From Actinoallomurus purpureus (GTDB taxonomy: Bacteria; Actinomycetota; Actinomycetes; Streptosporangiales; Streptosporangiaceae): a stretch of DNA of 64,000 nucleotides. The notes below the pieces were generated by a model. The model was not told where the DNA came from, searched no databases, and saw only the letters and a program-made list of their open reading frames with translations. Below are positions 7,306 through 16,277 of this stretch, piece by piece (the stretch's first letter is position 1; the number at the start of each line of letters is the position of its first letter). Where the stretch lies: positions 1 to 64,000 of the forward strand of contig NZ_JAMXMY010000010.1 in NCBI RefSeq assembly GCF_024055795.1, read 5' to 3'. A program made the position numbers and the translations under genes.

Positions 7306-9708
7306 ATGCCAGACTGGAAACCTCCGCATGGCGAACCGCTTTCCATCGAAGGGGTGACGCAGGCCATAGAAACCGACTCCGGCTTCCCCTGCGACGACGG
7401 CGCCCCGCCGGCCGGTGGCCCGAGCGGACGCGCCCCCCTCATCCTGCGCCGCCTGCTCGACGATCCCCGCCGCCGCGGCCGTATCACCCACGTCCAGGAC
7501 GTTCCCGCAGGCGACGGCCGCACCGCCGACTGGCCCGACTGGGCGCCGTCCCTCCTGGTCGACCGGCTACGCCTGGCCGGCATCGACCGGCCCTGGGAGC
7601 ACCAGGCAAAGGCGGCCGAGCTCGCACACGCGGGCAGGTCTGTGATCATCGCCACGGGCACCGCCTCGGGCAAGTCCCTGGCCTACCTCATGCCCGCCCT
7701 CCACGCCGTGTTCGACGGCGGCTCGGTGCTCTACCTCGCGCCGACCAAGGCCCTGGCCGCCGACCAGCTCCGCTCGCTGCGCGGCCTCAAACTCGCCCGG
7801 CTGCGCGCCGCGACGTTCGACGGCGACACCCCGGCCGACGAGCGCACCTGGGTCCGCCAGTACGCCGACTACATCCTCACCAACCCCGACATGCTGCACC
7901 GCACGGTGCTGCCCGGCCACGCGCGCTGGGCGCCGTACCTGCGACGGCTCCGCTACGTCATCGTCGACGAGGCCCACGGCTACCGCGGTGTGTTCGGCTC
8001 CCACGTCGCCCACGTGCTCCGCCGCCTGCGGCGCGTCTGCGCCCGGTACGGCGCCGAGCCGGTGTTCGTCCTCGCGTCGGCCACCGCCTCCGAACCCGGC
8101 GTTTCGGCGTCCCGGCTCACCGGCGTCGACGTGGCGGAGGTGTCCGAGGACACCTCACCGCGCGGCGCGACGTCCTTCGCGCTGTGGGAGCCGCCCCTGA
8201 CCGAGCTGCGCGGCGAGCACGGCGCCCCCGTACGCCGCACGGCCACCGCCGAGGCCGCCGACCTGCTCGCCGACCTCGTCGTCGAGGACGTGCAGACCCT
8301 GGCGTTCGTACGCTCGCGACGCGGCGCGGAGTCGGTCGCACTCGGCGCCAAACGGGCCCTCGCCGAGGTCGCGCCGGAGCTGCCCGCCCGCGTCGCCGCC
8401 TACCGCGCCGGATACCTGCCCGAGGAGCGGCGCGCCCTGGAGAAGGCACTGCGGTCCCGGAACCTGATCGGGCTCGCCTCCACCAACGCGCTCGAGCTCG
8501 GCGTCGACGTCTCCGGCCTCGACTCGGTGATCATCTGCGGCTGGCCCGGCACGCGCGCGTCCCTGTGGCAGCAGGCCGGCCGCGCGGGCCGCTCCGGGCA
8601 GGACGCCCTCGCCGTCCTCATCGCCCGCGACGACCCCCTCGACACCTACCTCGTGCACCACCCGTCAGCGATCTTCGGGACGCCCGTCGAGGCGACCGTC
8701 CTCGACCCGGACAACCCGTACGTCCTCGCCCCGCACCTGTGCGCCGCGGCCTCCGAGCTCCCGCTCACCGAGAAGGACCTGCCGCTGTTCGGACCGTCGA
8801 CCAAGGAGCTCCTGCCCGATCTCGTACGCCGGGGAATGCTCCGGCACCGGCCCACCGGCTGGTACTGGACGAAGCGTGAGCGCGCCACCGACCTCGCCGA
8901 CATCCGCGGCGCCGGCGGGCCCCCCGTCCAGGTCGTCGAGGCCGCCACCGGACGCCTGCTCGGCACCGTCGACGAGCCGTCCGCCCACACCACCGTCCAC
9001 CAGGGCGCCGTCTACCTCCACCAGGGCGAGTCGTACGTCGTCCAGACCCTCGACCTGGACGACTCGGTGGCGCTGGTCGAGGCCGCCGACCCCGACTACA
9101 CCACGACCGCACGCGACGTCACCGACATCTCCATCCTGGAGACCCTCCGATCGACGTCCTGGGGCGAGGCGACCCTGTGCTTCGGCACCGTCGAGGTCAC
9201 CCAGCAGGTCGTCTCGTACCAGATGCGCCGCCTCGCGAGCGGCGAGGTCCTCGGCGAGCGCCCGCTCGAGCTCCCGCCCCGCACGCTTCGCACCCGCGCG
9301 GTCTGGTGGACACTGCCCGACGAGGCCCTCCGCGTCCTAGGCGACGCCGACGTCGGCGGCTCCGCGCACGCCGCCGAACACGCCTCCATCGGCCTGCTGC
9401 CGCTGTTCGCGACCTGCGACCGCTGGGACATCGGCGGCGTCTCCACCGCACTCCACCCGGACACCGGCCGGATGACGGTCTTCGTGTACGACGGCCACGA
9501 CGGCGGAGCGGGCTTCGCCGAGCGCGGCTACGAACAGGCCGGGCGCTGGCTACGCTCCACCCGCGAGGCCATCGCCGACTGCGAGTGCGAACACGGCTGC
9601 CCCTCCTGCATCCAGTCACCGAAGTGCGGCAACGGGAACGATCCACTCGACAAGCAGGGGGCGCTCGACCTGCTCGACGCCCTGTTGAAGCAGGCACCCC
9701 CACGCTGA
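7306..9708 (+). CDS. DEAH-box ATP-dependent helicase with DUF1998 C-terminus
   Basis: A superfamily 2 helicase of about 800 residues. Motif I is ATGTASGKS, motif II is VDEAH, motif III is LASATAS, and motif VI is QQAGRAGRSGQ. The C-terminal DUF1998 carries a four-cysteine cluster in CECEHGCPSCIQSPKCG, probably a metal site. Relatives resemble Hrq1/YprA-type enzymes linked to DNA repair. The start is uncertain: the frame is open back into bldG, but that overlap would be wrong. I chose ATG at 7306, which leaves a short tail before the helicase core; no strong ribosome site is visible. Transcribed away from bldG across a shared 180-bp gap. Confidence 0.85.
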   Translation: MPDWKPPHGEPLSIEGVTQAIETDSGFPCDDGAPPAGGPSGRAPLILRRLLDDPRRRGRITHVQDVPAGDGRTADWPDWAPSLLVDRLRLAGIDRPWEHQAKAAELAHAGRSVIIATGTASGKSLAYLMPALHAVFDGGSVLYLAPTKALAADQLRSLRGLKLARLRAATFDGDTPADERTWVRQYADYILTNPDMLHRTVLPGHARWAPYLRRLRYVIVDEAHGYRGVFGSHVAHVLRRLRRVCARYGAEPVFVLASATASEPGVSASRLTGVDVAEVSEDTSPRGATSFALWEPPLTELRGEHGAPVRRTATAEAADLLADLVVEDVQTLAFVRSRRGAESVALGAKRALAEVAPELPARVAAYRAGYLPEERRALEKALRSRNLIGLASTNALELGVDVSGLDSVIICGWPGTRASLWQQAGRAGRSGQDALAVLIARDDPLDTYLVHHPSAIFGTPVEATVLDPDNPYVLAPHLCAAASELPLTEKDLPLFGPSTKELLPDLVRRGMLRHRPTGWYWTKRERATDLADIRGAGGPPVQVVEAATGRLLGTVDEPSAHTTVHQGAVYLHQGESYVVQTLDLDDSVALVEAADPDYTTTARDVTDISILETLRSTSWGEATLCFGTVEVTQQVVSYQMRRLASGEVLGERPLELPPRTLRTRAVWWTLPDEALRVLGDADVGGSAHAAEHASIGLLPLFATCDRWDIGGVSTALHPDTGRMTVFVYDGHDGGAGFAERGYEQAGRWLRSTREAIADCECEHGCPSCIQSPKCGNGNDPLDKQGALDLLDALLKQAPPR

Positions 9709-10028
9709 GGCCGCCACCCGAGGGGTCCCCCGGTCGGCCACACGACCCGGCGGCGTACGAAACGCTCGGGGAAGCCGCCGAGTGATGGCCGGTTCCGCCC
9801 TTTTCGCGGCGAGCCTCACGTCCGTCCGGCAGCGATCACCCGAGCCATCCGCACGCCACACGGACCCGTTCGGGAGTCGATCGGCTCGGCTCCCGGCAGC
9901 CCGTGATGCGTGCGGGCCTGTTGAAACCCGGCGACTTCCCGCTAACTTGGCCAATTCGATATATAACAGGCGGCGATCGGCGGAAGTCGTGGCTCGCGCT
10001 CCAATGCCATGGGAGAGGAGACGTTTCG
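9709..10028. other. Non-coding gap with AT-rich block before the LapA-like gene
   Basis: About 320 bases with no convincing gene. An AT-rich patch at 9948-9970 (GATATATAACAGG) is conspicuous in this GC background and probably contains the -10 of the downstream gene. GAGAGGAG at 10012-10020 is that gene's ribosome site. Confidence 0.5.
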
Positions 10029-10442
10029 ATGGTCATCCTGGGAATCGTGCTGGCCGCCGTAGCCGTGGGGGTGGGCATCGGCATCATCGCCGAGAATTCG
10101 TCGCCCGCCTCGATCGACGTCTTCGGCCAGCATCTGCCCGGTGTCCAGACCGAAGGACAGGTCTTCGCCGCGGGCGTCCTCGTGGCGTTCGTCTTCCTGC
10201 TCGGTCTGGCGCTGTCCGCCCTGACGATGAGCCGCGCTCTGCGAACACGCCGCGAGCTCCGCGACCTGCGGGAGGAGCACCACGAGTCGATCAACACGCT
10301 GGAGATGGAGAAGCAGCGTCTGCAGCGCGAGCTGGCCCGCGCCCGCAGCACCACGGCCACCCCGATGACGGCGAACGATGTCCCCGTCGCCGGTCGGCCG
10401 GCGCCCGACCCGGTCTCCTCGTTCTTCGATCGCGCCGACTGA
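10029..10442 (+). CDS. LapA-like (DUF1049) two-helix membrane protein
   Basis: A 137-residue protein. A first hydrophobic helix covers about residues 2-22. A short loop follows, then a second helix (about 46-68), a basic stop (RTRRELRDLREE), and a charged coiled coil rich in Glu/Arg to about residue 105. That is the DUF1049/LapA layout. In Gram-negatives LapA helps control LPS assembly; in actinobacteria the role is unknown. ATG at 10029 has GAGAGGAG about 9 nt upstream, while the longer frame from 9903 would cross the promoter. Confidence 0.7.
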   Translation: MVILGIVLAAVAVGVGIGIIAENSSPASIDVFGQHLPGVQTEGQVFAAGVLVAFVFLLGLALSALTMSRALRTRRELRDLREEHHESINTLEMEKQRLQRELARARSTTATPMTANDVPVAGRPAPDPVSSFFDRAD

Positions 10443-10686
10443 CCGCCCCGCCCGGTGATCCCCATCGGATGATCGCCTGGCTCGACGCGGACCCGCCGGC
10501 AGGGCCGACTCAGCACCGCTCCGGCCTCGACCGCCGCTCTCCGCACGGCCGGGACACGGAATGGGCCGGCCGGCAGACGGTCGCGCGAAGGCGTCCAGCA
10601 GGTCGTCCGCGTCGTGAACGTAGTCGTCCGCGTCGTGAAGAAGCAGGTCGTGGGCGTAGGCGTGATGCTCGCCTGGATCGAGCCCG
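10443..10686. other. Convergent gap with short direct repeat
   Basis: No gene seen. GTCGTCCGCGTCGTGAA occurs twice, 24 bp apart, near 10605-10645. In the frame of the reverse-strand gene ending at 10687 this would read as Asp/His/Ala repeats past the stop, possibly an eroded former C-terminus. Confidence 0.35.
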
Positions 10687-11904
10687 TCAGCCCCGCCGAC
10701 GGCGCCCGCGGTAGCCACGGCGGGCGGGAGAGGCCTCCGTGTCCGCAGCGGCGGACGAGGACTTCTCAGTCGCGGCTCCGGCGGCAGAGGTCTCTCCTGC
10801 CTTCCCGCCGTCCGCCGAGACCACGGTGCCGTCCGCGATCCGGCGCGGGCCCGTCTCGGACTCCGCCGCCGGAGCACCAACGCCCGAATCACCGGGCTCG
10901 GCGGCGATGCCGTCCTCGGCGGCGCCGATAGCGCTCGTCCCCGCAGCCGCGGCACCGGCGGCGCCGGAGCCGTCCGCCCCGGCAGCCGTGGCGCTCTCTG
11001 CGGCACCGGACACGCCGGTCACCGCGGTGGCGGACTCCGTGACCGGGGCCCTTCTACGGCGCCGCCCGGCGGTCGTCGTCGCGCCGCCTGCGGGCCTTCC
11101 CCCGGCCGGGCCACGGGAGCCGGCTCCGGTCCGACCGGTGCGGGCCTCCGCCGCGAGCCGCTGCCGGCGGGACCACATGCCGAAATGCCCCGACAGCAGC
11201 AGGAGCACCAGCGCGGCCGCGATGCTCTGGCCCCACTTGATCGGAGTGGTCGCGGAGACGTCGTCCGCCCGCACCTGCTTGGCGGCCGGCGCGGCGATCT
11301 GCGGATCCGGAGTGGGGTACTGGAATCCGACGCCGGAGCCGCCCGGCGCCAACGACGGCAGGCTGAACGGCGAGTTGTTGTTCAGCGACTGCGCGCCCGG
11401 GACGCCGCCGGTGCCGGTGCTACCCGGCAGGGGTGGAGCCGACCCCGGAACGGTCGTGTCCCCGCCCGACTTGGGAGTCTTGCTGGGCGTCTTGTGGTGC
11501 GTCGGTTTCGGCTTCGGCGACGTCGACCGCGCGTTGACCGAGAACCCGCTCGTGTCGTACGTACAGGTGGTGAGGTTGCCGACCACGGCCAGCGTGAAGT
11601 ATCCGGACTGGGAGACCGCGACGTCACCCGAGATCACGCCGTCGGAGACGCTCGCCCCCACCTGCCGGCTGAGGCCCGGCCCGGAGACCTGGAGGTGTGC
11701 CTTGGCCAGCATGCCGCTGACCGTCGCGCTCACGTGGACGGTGGAACCCGCTGTGATCGATCCGGAGGGAGGCGTGATGGTCGCGTGCGCGAACGGCCAG
11801 CAGGTGCTCTCGGCGTTCGCGGAGCCGCTCGTGCCGACGGCGATGGCGGCTGCGGTCAGCGGAGCCATCAGGGCGACTGCGGCGGCCTTGCCGACCTTCC
11901 TCAC
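10687..11904 (-). CDS. Exported membrane-anchored protein with Ala-rich tail
   Basis: A 405-residue protein of unknown function. GTG at 11904 has AAGGGA 7 nt upstream and opens a signal peptide ending SGSANA. The mature part is a predicted beta domain of about 105 residues with two cysteines (STCWPF and TTCTYD), then a Pro/Lys/Thr linker, a disordered Gly/Pro region, one transmembrane helix (AAALVLLLLSG), and a basic stop (MWSRRQR). A roughly 150-residue Ala/Gly/Thr/Glu tail ends RGRRRRG. If the helix spans once, the low-complexity tail is cytoplasmic, which is unusual. The true start lies inside a longer open frame. Confidence 0.65.
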   Translation of the reverse strand: MRKVGKAAAVALMAPLTAAAIAVGTSGSANAESTCWPFAHATITPPSGSITAGSTVHVSATVSGMLAKAHLQVSGPGLSRQVGASVSDGVISGDVAVSQSGYFTLAVVGNLTTCTYDTSGFSVNARSTSPKPKPTHHKTPSKTPKSGGDTTVPGSAPPLPGSTGTGGVPGAQSLNNNSPFSLPSLAPGGSGVGFQYPTPDPQIAAPAAKQVRADDVSATTPIKWGQSIAAALVLLLLSGHFGMWSRRQRLAAEARTGRTGAGSRGPAGGRPAGGATTTAGRRRRRAPVTESATAVTGVSGAAESATAAGADGSGAAGAAAAGTSAIGAAEDGIAAEPGDSGVGAPAAESETGPRRIADGTVVSADGGKAGETSAAGAATEKSSSAAADTEASPARRGYRGRRRRG

Positions 11905-12154
11905 GACGCCGTCCCTTCGTCGATAACTCTTCGTCGCACCGGCCGGTGAGTACCGGCGGCGACGCTGAACCCTTGATCGCAAACGACCGGGCGAGGAAAC
12001 GCCTCTCGGCCGTTCCGAGTGACTGTAGGGCTTTCTGGGGCCGATGATGGTAATTGTTCGAAGCAGCTTATCGGACACTATCTCCAATAGAGTCACAGAT
12101 CCATACCAATGCCCCACTCTGGGTGGGACGGAAGTGCGGATCCGTGCGCCGGGT

Positions 12155-12574
12155 TCAACGAGCGGAAGGCCCGCGGGTGACGCCCGGCGCCGGGAAAGCG
12201 GGGAAGGGCACCGGGTCGTCATCCACTGGCCCGGCACGTGCCCGGGCGGTGGCGGTCAACGTGCCGAATCGCGGCAGAGCGCCGGCGCGGGATGTGACGA
12301 TGACATCCGCGATCCGGCCGTGGAACGCGCACCGGCGGACCCGTGCGTCGGAGTCGCGGGCGACCCGTGCGGCCAGCCGGCACGCGCGCCCCGACCCTTC
12401 GGCCACGTGCGCCGCCGCGGCGAGGGCCGCGAGATCGGCGGCGGCGTGCGCCCGATGCCGTGCGACGCGCGCCGCACCCACCCCCATCGCCATGACGGCC
12501 ACCGTCCAGACGGCGCCGATCAACGCGACGACCCACACGGTGCCCGACCCCCGATCGCCGAAGCGGGTTTTCAC
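12155..12574 (-). CDS. Rv3654c-like TadE-family pseudopilin
   Basis: A 139-residue protein. GTG at 12574 has GGAGG 5 nt upstream. DRGSGTVW precedes a hydrophobic helix (about 12-33), then AHAAADLAALAAAAH, the hallmark of the helicase/secretion-neighbourhood TadE-like group. The tail is Arg/Ala/Pro-rich. Family members are small membrane proteins assembled by Tad-type ATPase machines. Last gene of the reverse-strand Tad locus, separated from the TadE gene by 240 bases that hold a tandem repeat. Confidence 0.75.
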   Translation of the reverse strand: MKTRFGDRGSGTVWVVALIGAVWTVAVMAMGVGAARVARHRAHAAADLAALAAAAHVAEGSGRACRLAARVARDSDARVRRCAFHGRIADVIVTSRAGALPRFGTLTATARARAGPVDDDPVPFPAFPAPGVTRGPSAR

Positions 12575-12704
12575 CTAGTCCTCCGAAGGATGCCCCGGCC
12601 CTCAGACCGGGAAGGAACCCGCGCTCCGCCAGGAACGGCCCGGACAGCTGTGCTCGTCGTCCCCGGCCGCCGACCCCTTACCGTCACCTCTCGGTCTCCT
12701 CTTC

Positions 12705-12800
12705 GCTCCGCCTCTTTGCCAGTACACGCAGGGGCTCGCTCCGCCTCTTGCCAGTGCGCGTAGAGGCCCGCTCCGCCTTTTTGTCAATGCGCGGAGGCGG
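12705..12800. repeat. Tandem repeat, three units of about 33 bp
   Basis: GCTCCGCCTCTT-type units start at 12705, 12738 and 12770, each continuing GCCAGT(A/G)C(A/G)CG. The units diverge by a few bases. The array fills the gap between the two TadE-like genes. Confidence 0.7.
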
Positions 12801-12816
12801 TGCCCTCATGGGTCGG

Positions 12817-13197
12817 TCAACGGCGAGCCGGCAGCGTCTGGGCATTCCCCTCCGGCTCGGTGGCGGCGACGGCTTGGTCCCGCAGCCGCAGCGGCGGGAA
12901 CAGGCTTCGTATCGGAGAGCTGACCGTGGCTCGTACGACCACACGGGTGAACCGCGGGTCGCGGCGGATCCAGACGCTCGCGCCCGGAGGGGCCGCGCGA
13001 CGCGCGGCGGCGCGGACCGCTGCCAGAGGCTCGCCTCTGGCGGCGGCGCGGGCGCCTGCTCGCGCGGCGTCCACACAGGCGACCTGAGCCGCTGCGGCGC
13101 TCACGCCCCAGATCGCGGTCGCGAACAGCAGAACGAGCGCGGGAAAGGCGACCGCTGTCTCCACGGTCACCGACCCTCGATCGCCGCCCGGCCGCAC
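12817..13197 (-). CDS. TadE-family pseudopilin (type IV pilus minor pilin-like)
   Basis: About 126 residues. GDRGSVTVETAVAFPALV is a canonical TadE N-terminus: Gly-Ser, then Glu at +5, then a hydrophobic helix to about residue 40. QVACVDAARAGARAAARGE follows. TadE proteins are processed by a prepilin peptidase and assembled by TadA/B/C. GTG at 13197 gives a normal short leader; the frame stays open upstream to 13509 only because it runs through a 21-bp repeat array. AGGA lies 12 nt upstream, which is weak. The length is usual for the family. Confidence 0.75.
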   Translation of the reverse strand: MRPGGDRGSVTVETAVAFPALVLLFATAIWGVSAAAAQVACVDAARAGARAAARGEPLAAVRAAARRAAPPGASVWIRRDPRFTRVVVRATVSSPIRSLFPPLRLRDQAVAATEPEGNAQTLPARR

Positions 13198-13217
13198 GTC
13201 GTCGGGTGGTCCTGACA

Positions 13218-13385
13218 GGCGCCTTGCCGGAGCGACCGCCCGCCCCGCCGAAGCGGTCACGCACCCCGCCAGAGCGGTCACGCACCCCGCCGAAGCGACC
13301 GCGCACCCTGCCCGGCCGGTCACGCACCCTGCCGGAGCGACCTCACACCCCGCCGAAGCGGTCGCGCACCCTGCCGGGGCGATGA
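13218..13385. repeat. Tandem repeat, eight units of 21 bp
   Basis: Units of the form CGCACCCCGCCGAAGCGGTCA begin at 13218, 13239, 13260, 13281, 13302, 13323, 13344 and 13365. The period is exactly 21 bp. Because 21 is a multiple of 3, the reverse-strand TadE frame stays open through it and would read Ala-Gly-Cys-rich heptads. I treat it as intergenic. Confidence 0.85.
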
Positions 13386-13505
13386 GGGACGCCCGGCACG
13401 GACTCGACGTGCCGGTCACCGCCCGCGGCCGCATCAGGCGCGGAATACATCGGCGAGACGCCCGAGCCGGGCGCCTCACTGGTCGCCGCTTCGCTCGGCG
13501 GTCCG

Positions 13506-13700
13506 TCAACCGACGAGGTTGAGCGCCCGATGAATGATCATTAAAAGCATTCGCCGGACCTCGGGACTCGTCACGATCTTGAACAACAGACCGGCGAACG
13601 CGGCGGCCGCCACGGTGCCCACGGCGTATTCGGCGGTGGACATGCCCTCGTCACCCCTGCGGTCCCGCCACCGGCATTTCAGAGCGGAAACGATGTGCAT
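13506..13700 (-). CDS. DUF4244 Flp-like small pilin
   Basis: A 64-residue protein. ATG at 13700 has a full AGGAGG 5 nt upstream. A basic leader (CRWRDRRGDEG) precedes MSTAEYAVGTVAAAAFAGLLFKI; the Glu-Tyr after Thr-Ala is typical of Flp-type pilins, followed by one hydrophobic helix. DUF4244 proteins accompany actinobacterial Tad loci and are the likely major pilin. The Gly-Met junction near residue 20 is the probable prepilin cleavage site, by analogy. Confidence 0.82.
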   Translation of the reverse strand: MHIVSALKCRWRDRRGDEGMSTAEYAVGTVAAAAFAGLLFKIVTSPEVRRMLLMIIHRALNLVG

Positions 13701-13906
13701 GTGAACCTCCTGATCGGATGACGGACGCGAGCACGTCCTCTAATCAGGGTTGTCCAAGCCGCCGGCACCGACCATGCCCGAACGCCATTCTGTGGAAAAC
13801 CAAGCGGCTGGCTGCACCGGGGACCCACGAAAGCCGCCATCGTCCGCCCCGACGGCACTGTTCTGCGCACCGGCCGCAGGATTCCGGCGCCACCGGCTGA
13901 TCGGGC

Positions 13907-14566
13907 TCAGCGTTCGGGCAGGGTGGGATGGGGATCGGTGGGGGCTATGTCGATCATGGTGTTGGTGATGGCCCACCGTTCGTGATCCCGCCAGGCACCG
14001 TCGATGAACAGGAGTTCGGGTGAGCAGCCCTCGTGGCGAAAGCCGACTCGTCGCACCAGCCGGATGGACGCATCGTTGCCGGGCTGGATCTGGGCTTCGA
14101 GCCGGTGGAGCCGCAACTGCTCGAAGGCATGGCGCACCACCAGTTCGAGTCCTTCGGTCAGATAGCCCTGACCGGCGGTGGGGGCGAAAGCCGCGTAGGC
14201 GAGGGAGCCGGATTGGAAACGCCCGCGGATGATGCTGTTGATGTTGACCATGCCGGCGACGGCTCCGGTGCTCCGCACACAGATCAGCAACGACTCCTCA
14301 TTGGGCTGCTCGTACCGGCTGAGGTAGGCCTGGAAGTCCTGCGGAGTGGAAGGCAGGGACATCCACGGGCGGTGCAGGTCCTTGCTGGCGCTCACCAGAT
14401 CAAGGAACTCACTCTGATCACGGCCGGCGAGCGGGCGCAGGGTCACTCTGCCGGAACCATCCGGCCGATCGGCCGGGAAAGCATCGATCGCCACATCGCT
14501 CTGCCCCACCACCTGGGCTCTGTCGTTCTCGACCATGGAGCGCACGGTATCGGGCGCCTGCCGCAA
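13907..14566 (-). CDS. GNAT N-acetyltransferase, RimJ/RimL-like
   Basis: A 219-residue acetyltransferase_3-type protein. GRVTLRPLAGRDQSEF opens the fold. AGMVNINSI, YAAFAPTAGQGYLTEGL (motif A, acetyl-CoA loop) and ASIRLVRRVGFRHEG (motif B) follow. Family members acetylate protein N-termini, amino sugars or small amines; the substrate is unknown. TTG at 14566 has GGAGG 7 nt upstream; ATG at 14536 is the alternative and lacks a site. It sits inside the Tad locus between tadC and the pilin gene but is not an expected Tad component, so it may be an insertion into the locus. Confidence 0.8.
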   Translation of the reverse strand: MRQAPDTVRSMVENDRAQVVGQSDVAIDAFPADRPDGSGRVTLRPLAGRDQSEFLDLVSASKDLHRPWMSLPSTPQDFQAYLSRYEQPNEESLLICVRSTGAVAGMVNINSIIRGRFQSGSLAYAAFAPTAGQGYLTEGLELVVRHAFEQLRLHRLEAQIQPGNDASIRLVRRVGFRHEGCSPELLFIDGAWRDHERWAITNTMIDIAPTDPHPTLPER

Positions 14567-14623
14567 AGATCTTCCTCCGTAGCCCGTCCATTGGGGGCGA
14601 AACGCATCAGAACGCGGCTGCGG

Positions 14624-15439
14624 TCAGGGCAGGAGCACGGTGGCGGCGATACCGGCGACCGCCGGGACGATGCCCAGCAGGACGAACGCCGGTAGGAAGC
14701 ACAGCCCGAGCGGCGCGACGGCTCGTACGCCGGCGGCCCTCGCTCGCGTGGACGCGGCGACCCGGGCCACTCGTCGCTGATCTCTGGCCAGACGAGCGAG
14801 GGTGGCGGCAAGCGGTGCCCCACCGGACGCGGCACGGGCCGCTGCGCGGCCCAAGGGTGCCAGGACGGGGTCGTACGCGAGCGCGAGCCACTCCGCGGCG
14901 GGGTCCGCACCGAGCCGGATACGGGCCGCCACACGCGCCAGCTCGGCACCGAGCGGCCCGCCGACAGCACCGGCCACGGCCTCGACCGACTCGTGCCACG
15001 CGCCACCTCCCCGGAGACACGCCGCCAGCAGGTCGATGGCGATCGGCAGCTCGGCGACGACACGGGCCCGACGAAGGCGAGCCGCCCGTGGCTCCAGCCG
15101 CGCGAGGAAACGCATGAGCCCGACCGCCACCAGAACGCCGGCCGCCCAGCCCACCGGGCCGCCGAGCACCATGGCGCAGACGAGACCGGCCAGCAGGCCG
15201 GCCACCGGCCGAAGCCGGTCGTCTCTCCGGCCCTCCGATGGCCCTGAGCGCCTTTCGGCCACCCCCGAACCACCCGCCAGGCCTGAGCCGCCATCGGAAC
15301 CGCCTGACCGCGTGCGGATCACCGCGGAGCGGTGCTCGTCGGGCAACAGCCTGCCGAGTCGCTTACCCGCATCGTCGCGCGAGACGGCGATGAGTCCGGC
15401 GAGTCCCGCGCAGCCGATGGCGCTCAGCTCGAGGAACAC
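14624..15439 (-). CDS. tadC: Tad system membrane platform protein TadC (GspF domain)
   Basis: A 271-residue type II secretion F-domain protein. GTG at 15439 has GGAGGG 7 nt upstream and begins MFLELSAIGCAGLAG. Hydrophobic segments lie at about residues 1-18, 75-115 and near the C-terminus. A soluble helical middle has the GspF-type stretch ELPIAIDLLAACLRGG. With TadB it forms the inner-membrane platform turned by the TadA ATPase. The longer open frame to 15784 runs antiparallel to tadB and is rejected. Confidence 0.82.
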   Translation of the reverse strand: MFLELSAIGCAGLAGLIAVSRDDAGKRLGRLLPDEHRSAVIRTRSGGSDGGSGLAGGSGVAERRSGPSEGRRDDRLRPVAGLLAGLVCAMVLGGPVGWAAGVLVAVGLMRFLARLEPRAARLRRARVVAELPIAIDLLAACLRGGGAWHESVEAVAGAVGGPLGAELARVAARIRLGADPAAEWLALAYDPVLAPLGRAAARAASGGAPLAATLARLARDQRRVARVAASTRARAAGVRAVAPLGLCFLPAFVLLGIVPAVAGIAATVLLP

Positions 15440-15490
15440 CGACGGTCCCTCCGGGCGACCGGATGCGCTCGACGACGCTCCTCGACGAAC

Positions 15491-15555
15491 CTCAGCGGCG
15501 TCACCGGAGCTCCTCGCGCCGGGCCGGACTTCAGAGGCGTCACCGGAGCTCCTCG
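15491..15555. repeat. Duplicated 3' end of tadB (two copies, 39-bp offset)
   Basis: GGCGTCACCGGAGCTCCTCG occurs at about 15497 and 15536. The right copy contains the last codons and stop of tadB; the left copy lies in the gap before tadC. Confidence 0.75.
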
Positions 15556-16277
15556 GCGGCGGTGGCCAGTCGCCTGGTCCACCACACCCCGAGAACGTCG
15601 AGACCGGTGCCGAGCCCGAGGCACAGCCCGCCCGGGAGCGTGCCGAACAGGAAGGCGAACGGCCGCGCGCCCAGTGCGACGGCCATGAGCAGGCCGAGAA
15701 CGGGCAGCCCGGCGAGCAGCCGCGCCGTCGCGCGCGGACCGGCGAGCTGGAGGGCGACCTCCTCACGGTGCGTCTGCTCGTCACGAAGCGCCTCGGCCAG
15801 CCCCTCGATGACGGAGGCGAGCATGCCGCCCCGGTCGATCCCGATGCGCCAGCATCCGGCGAGCAGACGGAGCCCTTCGCAGCCCGGGGCCGTGGCCGCC
15901 CGTTCGAGGCACGCGGCGACGTCGTCGCCCGACCGCGCGGCGTCCATGACGGAAGCGATCCGGGGAAGAGCCGACAGCCCCTCGGCCGCTCCGGTCAGCG
16001 CGGCGCCGGGCGGCCGGCCGCCGGCCAGCTCGGCCGCGATCCCGTCGCACAGCTCGACGATCGCCGCCCGGCGCGCCGTGACGTCTCGTCGCCCGCCGGA
16101 GAGCAGGTCGCGTGCGCGGAGAAGCCGGTCGGCGAGGCGGTGGGCGGTTGCCCGCTCGGCGGCCTCCCCGGCCGACCGCGTCGGCATGATCGAGGTCAGC
16201 CGGAGCATGGCCGGCGGGGGCAACGACGCGGCCCAGACTCCCGCGAACACGCAAACCACGGCCAGCAGCGCGATCAC
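15540..16277 (-). CDS. tadB: Tad system membrane platform protein TadB (GspF domain)
   Basis: A 245-residue GspF-domain protein. GTG at 16277 has a G-rich ribosome site 9 nt upstream and opens the hydrophobic segment MIALLAVVCVFAGVWAA. A soluble helical domain follows (RRAAIVELCDGIAAELAGG and ALRDEQTHREEVALQ), then a second membrane block around LLAGLPVLGLLMAVALG. The frame extends upstream to 16394 through repeat DNA; that extension is Arg/Gly-rich and rejected. Works with TadA and TadC in pseudopilus assembly. Confidence 0.8.
   Translation of the reverse strand: MIALLAVVCVFAGVWAASLPPPAMLRLTSIMPTRSAGEAAERATAHRLADRLLRARDLLSGGRRDVTARRAAIVELCDGIAAELAGGRPPGAALTGAAEGLSALPRIASVMDAARSGDDVAACLERAATAPGCEGLRLLAGCWRIGIDRGGMLASVIEGLAEALRDEQTHREEVALQLAGPRATARLLAGLPVLGLLMAVALGARPFAFLFGTLPGGLCLGLGTGLDVLGVWWTRRLATAAEELR

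Noticed and set aside
7279-7356. Short ORF (25 codons) in the bldG-helicase gap
   Set aside because: No ribosome site and overlaps the likely helicase start; leader-peptide role unsupported.
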